Of a stretch of DNA of 8,656 bases, positions 1 to 5,279 are shown in pieces; within the stretch, counting starts at the first letter, position 1; every line of letters starts with the position of its first letter. Both the position numbers and the translations under genes were made by a program. Below the pieces are notes generated by a model, which made no database searches, was not told the DNA's origin, and worked only from the letters and a program-made list of their open reading frames with translations. The DNA comes from JBDLID01 sp039715055 (GTDB taxonomy: Bacteria > Desulfobacterota > Desulfobulbia > Desulfobulbales > Desulfocapsaceae). The stretch lies in contig JBDLID010000122.1 of NCBI GenBank assembly GCA_039715055.1, forward strand, positions 1 to 8,656. The letters are read 5' to 3'.

Positions 1-767
1 AGTTTGAGGCTCATCTGGGTCTTGGTATTTCAGGACGGGTGGACTCCCGTGTCCTGCTCCTTGGCAATCGTTCACTGCTGCTTGCTCATGGGCTTGAGCT
101 GAACGGCTATGATGAGACGATCGACAGTCTGGCCTCACAGGGAAAAACCGTCCTCTTTCTGGCCGTGGATGAGTCTCCCGCCGCCATTCTTGGCATTGCC
201 GACCGGATCAAGGATGAGGTCCCTGCTGTCATTTCAGTTCTGAAAAAAATGGAGGTGGGGGTCACCATGCTCACCGGTGATCAGGAATCAACGGCGAGAG
301 CCATCGGTGAACAGGCAGGCATTGAAAATATTATCGCGGGCGTCCTGCCCGACCAGAAGGCCGCCCGAATCACTGAGATGCAGAAGGGTGACAGGGGAGT
401 GGTGGCCATGGTTGGAGACGGCATTAACGATGCTCCGGCCCTGGCTGCAGCTGATGTTGGAATTGCCATGGGTACCGGCATCGATATCGCCATCGAATCC
501 GGAGATATTGTGGTGATGAAGGGCAGGCTTGACGGAGTAGTCACTGCGCTTGCCCTGTCACGGGCGGTAATGCGCAACATCCGCCAGAATCTCTTCTGGG
601 CGTTTGCCTACAATGTGCTCGGTATTCCGGTGGCTGCCGGCCTGCTGGTTCTCTTTGGCGGCCCGAGCCTCAATCCGATGATTGCAGGTGCAGCCATGGC
701 CATGAGTTCGGTGTCGGTGGTCACCAATGCGTTAAGGCTGCGTTACTTTACTGTTTCCTTTCCGTAA
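1..767 (+). CDS. copA: Copper-exporting P1B-type ATPase, C-terminal part (5' truncated by window)
   Basis: This is the last ~255 residues of a heavy-metal P-type ATPase, an inner-membrane pump that exports Cu(+) using ATP. The reading frame is open from base 3, so the gene starts outside the window; the GTG at 39 is internal. The first residues give the N-domain GxG motif (GLGISG), followed by the TGDQ motif (encoded near 273-284) and the hinge GDGINDAP (near 414-437) of the P domain. The last two transmembrane helices follow. The first carries the adjacent Tyr-Asn pair (in WAFAYNVLGIP) and the second a Met-x3-Ser (in MAMSSVSVVTNALRLR). This Tyr-Asn plus Met/Ser set is the known Cu(+) transport signature of subclass P1B-1. 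The DKTGT phosphorylation site, the A domain and any N-terminal metal-binding domains lie upstream and cannot be checked. No clear terminator is seen before the next promoter. Family assignment is secure; copper rather than silver is inferred from the signature. Confidence 0.93.
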   Translation, partial: FEAHLGLGISGRVDSRVLLLGNRSLLLAHGLELNGYDETIDSLASQGKTVLFLAVDESPAAILGIADRIKDEVPAVISVLKKMEVGVTMLTGDQESTARAIGEQAGIENIIAGVLPDQKAARITEMQKGDRGVVAMVGDGINDAPALAAADVGIAMGTGIDIAIESGDIVVMKGRLDGVVTALALSRAVMRNIRQNLFWAFAYNVLGIPVAAGLLVLFGGPSLNPMIAGAAMAMSSVSVVTNALRLRYFTVSFP

Positions 768-792
768 CGGGTAAAATCTGCTCCTTTTCTCC

Positions 793-820
793 TTGACTTT
801 TCCATCGACGGCTTTATATA
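793..820 (+). promoter_or_regulatory. Sigma70-like promoter for sat
   Basis: TTGACT at 793-798 and TATATA at 815-820 are separated by 16 nt (an overlapping TATATG at 817-822 would give 18 nt). The -35 box matches consensus at five of six positions. Transcription would start near 827, leaving a leader of about 88 nt before sat. It sits in the only intergenic space between copA and sat, and sat ends in its own terminator, which fits a monocistronic unit. It is seen by eye only, with no mapped start site. Confidence 0.6.
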
Positions 821-852
821 TGTGAGTGCTTGAATGAATGAGTGTTCAGTAG

Positions 853-887
853 AATGTTGTCTTCTGACCTGAAGACGACGTAACATT
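853..887 (+). promoter_or_regulatory. Stem-loop in the sat 5' leader
   Basis: The arms GTTGTCTTC (856-864) and GAAGACGAC (871-879) pair over 9 bp with one G-U wobble around the loop TGACCT. Alternatively, the inner 6 bp (GTCTTC/GAAGAC) extend to a second 6-bp stem, AATGTT (853-858) with AACATT (882-887), by looping out 5 nt on the 3' side. It ends about 18 nt before the ribosome binding site, so it leaves that site free. A role in mRNA stability or as a regulatory leader is inference; it resembles no riboswitch class I recognise. Confidence 0.5.
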
Positions 888-914
888 ATAGAAATTTTTA
901 AAAGAGGGAGTCCT

Positions 915-2189
915 ATGTTCTCGAAATTAGTTGCACCACATGGTGGAAGGGGTCTTGTTTGCGCACTGCTGACCGGTGAGGAGCGTGATGCCGAGCTGGA
1001 GAAAGCCAAAGGCCTGAAGCAGATTGAAATTTCCGACCGCGCCAAAGGCGATCTGATCATGATGGGTATCGGTGGGTTCTCTCCGCTGGACGGTTTCATG
1101 ACCAAGGCTGACTGGAAAGGTGTTTGTGAGAATTTCCAGATGGCAGACGGAACCTTCTGGCCCGTACCCATCACCCTCGATGTAGACAAGTCTGAAGGTG
1201 TTCAGGACGGTGACGAGGTTGCTCTTGTCAAAAACGGTGAAGTTTTTGCCACCATGCATGTCCTTGAAACCTTCGAGATGACCGACGAAGACAAGAAGTG
1301 GGAATGTGAGAAGGTCTTCATGGGTGAAGGTGAAGAGTCTGTGGACGGCAATTTCTGGAAGATTGCTCCCGAAGATCATCCCGGCGTTATCATGGTTATG
1401 GCTCAGAAAGACATCAACCTGGCCGGTCCTGTCAAGGTTCTCTCCGAAGGCGAGTATCCTGCCGAGTACCCCGGCGTTTACCTGACTCCCGCTCAAACCC
1501 GTCGTATGTTCGACGAGCGTGGCTGGGCCAACGTTGCTGCCCTGCAGCTTCGTAACCCCATGCATCGCTCCCACGAGTTCCTCGCCAAGATTGCTGTCGA
1601 GGTGTGTGACGGTGTTCTGATTCATTCCCTGATCGGTAACCTCAAGCCGGGCGACATTCCAGCCGACACCCGTGTCAAGGCCATTGAGATCCTGATCGAG
1701 AACTACTTTGTTAAAGATAACGTCATCAACGGCGGTTACCCGCTGGATATGCGTTATGCCGGACCTCGCGAGGGTCTCCTGCACGCCACCTTCCGTCAGA
1801 ACTACGGAATCAATAACATGCTGATCGGTCGTGACCACGCTGGTGTTGGTGACTTCTACGGTCTGTTTGAGGCTCAGGATATCTTTGACCGCATCCCCAA
1901 CACAGGCGATACCGGTAAAGACCTGCAGTGCAAGCCGATGAAAATCGACTGGACCTTCTACTGTCACAAGTGTGACGGTATGGCATCTCTTCGTACCTGT
2001 CCGCATGACAAAGAGTCCCGCGTCATCCTGTCCGGTACCAAGCTCCGTAAGGCGCTGTCCGAGGGTGCCGAGATCGTCGACCACTTTGGTCGTGACGAGG
2101 TTCTTACCCACCTCAAGGCATACTACGGTGGTCTGAAAGAGAAGGTTGAGGTCAAGATGCAGGGTGCCGCTTCCGGCGACTCCATGTAA
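915..2189 (+). CDS. sat: ATP sulfurylase (sulfate adenylyltransferase), dissimilatory type
   Basis: This cytoplasmic enzyme makes adenosine 5'-phosphosulfate (APS) and pyrophosphate from sulfate and ATP, the activation step of sulfate reduction; it can run in reverse in sulfur oxidisers and disproportionators. The 424 residues form the single-chain homo-oligomeric type. The active-site block QLRNPMHRSHE (residues 211-221) holds the QxRN and HxxH motifs, and GRDHAGVGDFYG (305-316) is the second conserved block. C350, C353, C362 and H364 look like the zinc site described in bacterial and archaeal Sat. ILSGTKLRKAL (371-381) closes the core. Start: ATG at 915 follows AGGGAG (905-910) at 4 nt spacing. 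Codon use is strongly biased (CGT for Arg, AAC for Asn, GGT/GGC for Gly) compared with its neighbours, as expected for a very abundant enzyme. It has its own promoter and terminator. The aprBA and qmo genes that work with it are not in this window. Confidence 0.97.
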   Translation: MFSKLVAPHGGRGLVCALLTGEERDAELEKAKGLKQIEISDRAKGDLIMMGIGGFSPLDGFMTKADWKGVCENFQMADGTFWPVPITLDVDKSEGVQDGDEVALVKNGEVFATMHVLETFEMTDEDKKWECEKVFMGEGEESVDGNFWKIAPEDHPGVIMVMAQKDINLAGPVKVLSEGEYPAEYPGVYLTPAQTRRMFDERGWANVAALQLRNPMHRSHEFLAKIAVEVCDGVLIHSLIGNLKPGDIPADTRVKAIEILIENYFVKDNVINGGYPLDMRYAGPREGLLHATFRQNYGINNMLIGRDHAGVGDFYGLFEAQDIFDRIPNTGDTGKDLQCKPMKIDWTFYCHKCDGMASLRTCPHDKESRVILSGTKLRKALSEGAEIVDHFGRDEVLTHLKAYYGGLKEKVEVKMQGAASGDSM

Positions 2190-2222
2190 GACCTTTTCAG
2201 ACTCTTCAGTCAGTCTGACCTC

Positions 2223-2262
2223 AAGGAGGTGCTGCCCAAGTGGGTGGTACCTCCTTTTTTTT
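2223..2262 (+). terminator. Rho-independent terminator after sat
   Basis: A perfect 8-bp stem, AAGGAGGT (2223-2230) with ACCTCCTT (2249-2256), is closed by an 18-nt segment that can itself pair GCCC with GGGT. It runs into eight consecutive T at 2255-2262. It lies 33 nt after the sat stop. A smaller hairpin, CAGACT (2198-2203) with AGTCTG (2212-2217), stands just before it. Confidence 0.9.
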
Positions 2263-2323
2263 ATTGTTTCTGTAAAAAGTTAGGGCATCTGCCTTTGTGG
2301 TGGAGAGCTTTCATTTTAACAAA

Positions 2324-2365
2324 GAATATCGAATATCGAACAAGGAATGTCCAATGACGAAGTGG
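2324..2365. repeat. Degenerate 7-nt tandem repeat array (GAATATC type), six units
   Basis: Read in steps of seven from 2324, the sequence is GAATATC, GAATATC, GAACAAG, GAATGTC, CAATGAC, GAAGTGG. The first two units are identical. GAA opens five of the six units and the remaining one has CAA. The period is not a multiple of three, so it is not explained by coding. I believe similar GAATATCGAATATCGAA tracts recur in intergenic DNA of other Desulfobacterota, but that is memory and not checked here. Function unknown. Confidence 0.65.
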
Positions 2366-2378
2366 TAAAAGATCTCGT

Positions 2379-2397
2379 CGGCAACAACACCTTGCCG
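2379..2397. other. Hairpin next to the 7-nt repeat array
   Basis: CGGCAA (2379-2384) pairs perfectly with TTGCCG (2392-2397) around a 7-nt loop. The stem can be lengthened by GTC/GAC with a one-base bulge. No T-run follows on either strand, so it is not a convincing terminator. It lies 13 nt after the repeat array and may belong to the same element. Confidence 0.4.
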
Positions 2398-2510
2398 GAC
2401 CACCAGAGGACAGTTTATGAATAAGAAGATCGGCCCTTTGCTCTCTCATCTAATCTCTTTTTTCCACTCCTGTAAGAGAGTTTCTTCTTAGCCATATAGA
2501 CAATGAAGGT

Positions 2511-2526
2511 TATACTGACACGTGTC
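2511..2526 (+). promoter_or_regulatory. Possible ridA promoter -10 box followed by a 10-bp palindrome
   Basis: TATACT (2511-2516) matches the -10 consensus at five of six positions. The best -35 at 17 nt spacing is a poor TTAGCC (2488-2493), so the promoter call is weak. Directly after it, GACACGTGTC (2517-2526) is a perfect 10-bp palindrome where a repressor would cover the start of transcription. The regulator is unknown. Confidence 0.3.
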
Positions 2527-2582
2527 TGAGTAAATAAAACGAACTGAAAACAACAGATTTTAAATTCCAGCAAGGAGTTACA

Positions 2583-2966
2583 ATGACCAGAGAAATTATC
2601 CAGACCGATAAGGCACCGGCAGCTGTCGGTCCATACTCCCAGGCAGTTCGCGCAAACGGTTTCCTCTATACTGCCGGTCAGATTCCGCTGGATCCTGCGG
2701 ATGGAAAACTCATCGAAGGCAGCGTCAGTGAGCAGGCTGAACGTGTGCTGGAAAACCTCAAAGCCGTACTTGTTGCCGGTGGCGCAAATCTTGCGTCTGT
2801 TATCAAGACAACGGTCTTCCTCCAGAACATGAACGATTTTGCTGAAATGAACGGTGTGTACAGCAACTATTTCACCGATAATCCACCGGCACGTTCAACC
2901 ATCGAGGTGGCCGGCCTGCCTCTTGGGGCAAAGGTTGAGATTGAAGCCATCGCCCTGCTGGTTTGA
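2583..2966 (+). CDS. ridA: RidA family enamine/imine deaminase
   Basis: The 127 residues cover the whole RidA (YjgF/YER057c/UK114) family length. RidA is a cytoplasmic trimer that hydrolyses reactive enamine/imine intermediates, such as 2-aminoacrylate released by PLP enzymes, to 2-oxoacids and ammonia, and so protects PLP enzymes. Seen in the sequence: the N-terminal AAVGPYSQAV (13-22) with the pocket Tyr, the YTAGQIPLDP segment (29-38), and NPPARSTIEVAGLPLGAKVE (100-119). In the last, R104 and E119 correspond to the substrate carboxylate-binding Arg and catalytic Glu of active RidA (R105 and E120 in E. coli). Presence of this Arg argues for the active RidA subfamily rather than the Rid1-7 relatives. 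Start: ATG at 2583 follows AAGGAG (2572-2577) at 5 nt spacing. It is followed by a 150-nt gap before aroB and is probably a separate transcription unit. Confidence 0.95.
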   Translation: MTREIIQTDKAPAAVGPYSQAVRANGFLYTAGQIPLDPADGKLIEGSVSEQAERVLENLKAVLVAGGANLASVIKTTVFLQNMNDFAEMNGVYSNYFTDNPPARSTIEVAGLPLGAKVEIEAIALLV

Positions 2967-3066
2967 GTTGCAGGATGCACCACATCTTTGCACGATCGCA
3001 GGCCTTTTGAATATTTATCATTCTGCTGGATTGTGATATGTTCAAAAGACTTCAGGGTATTTTAAC

Positions 3067-3078
3067 AAGGTTAACCTT
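3067..3078. promoter_or_regulatory. 12-bp perfect palindrome upstream of aroB
   Basis: AAGGTTAACCTT is a perfect 12-bp palindrome lying 38 nt before the aroB start, in a position suited to an operator. No convincing -35/-10 pair could be placed with it, and no known regulator site is recognised. It may be chance. Confidence 0.3.
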
Positions 3079-3116
3079 TTGGGTTGAAAAGATAAATCCA
3101 GCCAGAGAATATCTCC

Positions 3117-4205
3117 ATGTCAAACAATACACTCCAGGTTGGTCTGGGGGAACGCAGCTACCCGATTTATATTGAAGACGGTGTCCTTGCCAGGGTTGGC
3201 GCCGATCTTGCCGAGCGAAAAATTGGCAACCGTTACGTAATCATTGCTGATGACCACGTGGCCAGACTCTATGGTCACACCCTGCTCAGTTCCATGGCAG
3301 ATGCCGGGTTGTCTGCAGAGCTTGTCACCTTTCCTGAAGGGGAGGCGTCCAAGAACCTGCAGCTTTATGCGGAACTCTGCTCCAGACTGGCCGGTCTCGG
3401 TCTTGATCGAAAAGGGTGTCTGATTGCTCTTGGCGGCGGTGTCACCGGTGACATGACCGGTTTTCTGGCGGCCACCTATATGCGCGGCATTCCTTTTGTC
3501 CAGGTCCCCACCACCCTGCTTTCCCAGGTGGACAGCTCAGTGGGAGGCAAGACCGGAGTGGATATCCCCGAGGGCAAGAACCTGGTTGGCGCTTTTTACC
3601 AGCCAAAGGCGGTTTATATCGATACCGCGGTCCTGATGAGCCTCGATAAGAGTGAGTTCATCGGCGGCATGGCTGAGGTCATCAAGTATGGTGTAATCCG
3701 TGACGCGGACTTCCACGTCTTTCTTGAAAAAAATATCGATGCGATCCTTGGCCTGGAGCCGAAAATTATCCAGGAGATGATCCACACCTGCTGCCGGATC
3801 AAGGCCGAAGTAGTGGCCGAGGATGAGACCGAGGCAGATCTCAGGCGTATCCTCAACTACGGACACACCATTGGACACGGTGTTGAAGCGGCATCGGATT
3901 TCACCATCATCCATGGAAACGGCGTGGCCATGGGCATGGTTGCAGCCCTGCGACTCGCCGTGGACAGCGGGCTCTGCAGGAAAAACGACGCCGGCCGGGT
4001 TGCCGCCCTCATCCATTCCTACGGGCTGCCCACCGAGATTCCGGCCGAGCTGGACCGGGAACGAATCAAGGGCTACCTGCTCAGTGACAAAAAAACCATC
4101 AGCGGCCGCATCTTCTTCGTCCTGCCCACCGAAATCGGCAAGGTCCTGATCAGCGACGAAATAACCACCGACCAGATCGACAAAGTCCTCAAGCCCCGTC
4201 TTTAA
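3117..4205 (+). CDS. aroB: 3-dehydroquinate synthase
   Basis: This enzyme converts 3-deoxy-D-arabino-heptulosonate 7-phosphate (DAHP) to 3-dehydroquinate, the second step of the shikimate pathway, using NAD and a divalent metal. The 362 residues are the usual length. The NAD-binding region shows LGGGVTGD (105-112), then QVPTTLLSQVDSSVGGKTGVD (129-149). The metal ligands are visible as E187 (in MAEVIKYG), H250 (in NYGHTIGH) and H266 (in HGNGVAMGM). SDKK (323-326) is the conserved C-terminal lysine motif. ATG at 3117 is chosen because the conserved LGERSYPIYI strand begins nine residues later, although the ribosome binding site is poor (CAGAGA at 3103-3108). The 3' third of the gene is noticeably more GC-rich than the first. 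No other aro gene is next to it. Confidence 0.97.
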   Translation: MSNNTLQVGLGERSYPIYIEDGVLARVGADLAERKIGNRYVIIADDHVARLYGHTLLSSMADAGLSAELVTFPEGEASKNLQLYAELCSRLAGLGLDRKGCLIALGGGVTGDMTGFLAATYMRGIPFVQVPTTLLSQVDSSVGGKTGVDIPEGKNLVGAFYQPKAVYIDTAVLMSLDKSEFIGGMAEVIKYGVIRDADFHVFLEKNIDAILGLEPKIIQEMIHTCCRIKAEVVAEDETEADLRRILNYGHTIGHGVEAASDFTIIHGNGVAMGMVAALRLAVDSGLCRKNDAGRVAALIHSYGLPTEIPAELDRERIKGYLLSDKKTISGRIFFVLPTEIGKVLISDEITTDQIDKVLKPRL

Positions 4206-4208
4206 GTC

Positions 4209-4241
4209 TTTAACCCTAAACCCTAAACCTTTTACCTTTCC
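4209..4241. repeat. Telomere-like 7-nt tandem repeat between aroB and the FmdB gene
   Basis: In steps of seven from 4209 the sequence reads TTTAACC, CTAAACC, CTAAACC, TTTTACC, followed by a decaying TTTCC. Two units are identical and all four end in ACC. It fills nearly the whole 39-nt gap between the aroB stop and the next ATG. The unit is the same 7-mer as the plant-type telomere repeat (CCCTAAA), but with so few copies in bacterial DNA I take that as coincidence. It has the same period as the unrelated array at 2324-2365. Confidence 0.65.
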
Positions 4242-4244
4242 TTT

Positions 4245-4736
4245 ATGCCAATTTACGAATTCTACTGCGGCCAGTGCAACGTCCTGTTTAATTTTTACTC
4301 TTCCCGTATCAACACCACCAGCCGGCCGGACTGCCCGCGGTGCGGCAGGAAGGAGCTGGAGCGCCGGATGTCCACCTTTGCCACCATCGGCAAGGCCACG
4401 GAAGAAGGTGATGACCCGCTTGGAGGCATGGATGAGTCAAAGATGGAACAGGCCTTTGAGTCGCTGATGAAAGATGCCGAAGGGCTCAACGAGGATGATC
4501 CGAGGCAGATGGCCACACTCATGCGTAAATTTTCGGACAAGACCGGCATCAACCTTGGCGACCCCATGGAAGAGGCAATCTCACGGATGGAGCAGGGTGA
4601 GGATCCGGAGCAGGTCGAGCGGGAGATGGGGGATCTGCTTGAAGGAGATGATGCGTTTTCCTTTGAGGGGTTAAAGAAGGCAGCCGGCAAGAAACAGCGG
4701 CCTCCCATTCAGGATGATAAACTTTATGACTTGTGA
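4245..4736 (+). CDS. FmdB-type zinc-ribbon protein with long acidic C-terminal extension
   Basis: The first ~40 residues form a CxxC...CxxC zinc ribbon: MPIYEFYCGQC with C8 and C11, then C30 and C33 in DCPRCG. The opening MPIYEFxC is typical of the FmdB family (putative regulatory proteins, first named from formamidase regulation; the biochemical role is generally unknown). The family core is short, about 70-110 residues. This protein has 163, with a glutamate/aspartate-rich tail (about residues 52-145) predicted to be helical and a basic patch near KKAAGKKQR (144-152). It has no signal peptide or membrane segment. ATG at 4245 fits the conserved MPIYEF start, but the upstream bases are pyrimidine-rich repeat sequence with no Shine-Dalgarno motif. 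It lies 39 nt after aroB and may be cotranscribed with it. Function is not known. Confidence 0.8.
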   Translation: MPIYEFYCGQCNVLFNFYSSRINTTSRPDCPRCGRKELERRMSTFATIGKATEEGDDPLGGMDESKMEQAFESLMKDAEGLNEDDPRQMATLMRKFSDKTGINLGDPMEEAISRMEQGEDPEQVEREMGDLLEGDDAFSFEGLKKAAGKKQRPPIQDDKLYDL

Positions 4737-4812
4737 TGTACGTGTGGTGATAGCCTGATTTTGGCTGTCTCATCCATTTATTATCCCGCCCCTGTATATT
4801 TTTTTGATTGTG

Positions 4813-4841
4813 TTTATACCGGGGAGCAGGGTGGGTATAAA
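4813..4841 (+). promoter_or_regulatory. Possible promoter before the small-protein pair
   Basis: TTTATA (4813-4818) and TATAAA (4836-4841) are spaced 17 nt apart; the -10 box matches five of six positions and the -35 box four of six. A start near 4848 would leave a leader of only about 15 nt before the ATG at 4863, just enough to include the AGAGAG purine tract. This is suggestive but not strong. Confidence 0.4.
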
Positions 4842-4862
4842 AATAACAGAGAGATTCAATAT

Positions 4863-5060
4863 ATGCCGCACGCCTTTTCAGTGGAGATCCATGACTATCT
4901 CAGCCAGGAGATTTTGACGGTGGAAAAGAATCAGATGGCAGCAAATGAGGAAGGGGACAGTGACTTACAGTCCTACTGCGAGGGGCAGCTGCTGGAACTG
5001 AAAAACCTGCGTCAGTACCTTACAGATAACATCGATCTCAAAACTCAAAATTACTATTGA
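4863..5060 (+). CDS. Small acidic helical protein, unknown function (first of tandem pair)
   Basis: I do not recognise a named family. The ATG at 4863 gives 65 residues, after AGAGAG (4848-4853). The frame stays open upstream to a TTG at 4761, but those codons cover the probable promoter and read as unlikely protein (a YYPAPVYFFDC stretch), so I reject the longer form. The protein looks like two amphipathic helices (about 6-26 and 30-52) joined by an acidic turn (NEEGDSD), with one Cys near residue 34, and it ends in QNYY. No signal peptide, membrane segment or metal motif is seen. The stop codon overlaps the ribosome binding site of the next gene (TGAGGA, 5058-5063), pointing to translational coupling. 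The pattern of residues resembles that neighbour (see findings). Confidence 0.65.
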   Translation: MPHAFSVEIHDYLSQEILTVEKNQMAANEEGDSDLQSYCEGQLLELKNLRQYLTDNIDLKTQNYY

Positions 5061-5066
5061 GGACCA

Positions 5067-5279
5067 ATGTCGCATACTTACCTCACGGACCTCTATGAGC
5101 TGATTGATCAGCGTCTGGCAGATATTGCAGCAGAACAAAAGGAAAAGTCGTCTCTTGCAGGCGAGGTCAGTTTTCAAAAAGGCCGGGTTGACTCCCTGCT
5201 GAAATTCAAACAGTTCATTGCAGAACATTATAACAGCAAGCTTCCCCGTCGTCTCAGGAACAGATACTCAAACACCTGA
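5067..5279 (+). CDS. Small helical protein, unknown function (second of tandem pair)
   Basis: This is 70 residues from the ATG at 5067, six nt after the previous stop, with GAGGA (5059-5063) as ribosome binding site. It has no recognised family. It appears wholly helical: helix one about residues 5-22 (DLYELIDQRLADI), helix two about 30-53 (SFQKGRVDSLLKFKQFIAEH), then a basic tail rich in Arg (LPRRLRNR). It resembles a helical hairpin that could dimerise as a coiled coil. The basic tail contrasts with the acidic upstream partner, so a heteromeric complex is possible but not shown. It is likely in one operon with the preceding gene; no strong terminator follows, only a 6-bp hairpin (CATCAA 5292-5297 with TTGATG 5302-5307) without a T-run. 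Confidence 0.65.
   Translation: MSHTYLTDLYELIDQRLADIAAEQKEKSSLAGEVSFQKGRVDSLLKFKQFIAEHYNSKLPRRLRNRYSNT

Larger units (their letters stand above)
2263..2582. other. Gene-free intergenic region between sat and ridA
   Basis: I see no gene supported here. A 62-codon reading frame on the minus strand (2449-2261) runs through the sat terminator and the 7-nt repeat array, and has no ribosome binding site or recognisable domain, so I do not call it. Contents, in order: the T-rich end of the sat terminator, the 7-nt repeat array (2324-2365), a hairpin (2379-2397), an AT- and pyrimidine-rich stretch, and the probable ridA promoter region with its palindrome (2511-2526). Confidence 0.6.

Noticed and set aside
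39..767. GTG at 39 as the start of the P-type ATPase
   Set aside because: The frame is open upstream to the window edge and those residues (FEAHLGLGISGR) match the conserved GxG region of the N domain, so the gene is cut by the window.
927..2111. A 394-codon open frame antisense to sat
   Set aside because: It lies entirely inside sat, has no domain, and arises because the strongly biased codons of sat avoid stops in the complementary frame. It has no promoter or ribosome binding site.
2240..2275. Tiny frame starting at GTG 2240 behind AAGGAGGT
   Set aside because: The Shine-Dalgarno match is one arm of the terminator stem and the frame encodes only 11 residues through the T-run.
2261..2449. 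A 62-codon minus-strand frame in the sat-ridA gap
   Set aside because: It runs through the terminator T-run and the heptamer array and has no supporting signal; it is best seen as a by-product of the repeat.
4209..4236. True telomere or eukaryotic contamination suggested by the CCCTAAA units
   Set aside because: Only about four degenerate units, sitting between two normal bacterial genes on one strand.
4761..4862. TTG at 4761 as start of the first small helical protein
   Set aside because: The extension covers the probable promoter, has no ribosome binding site and reads as unlikely protein; the ATG at 4863 follows a purine tract.
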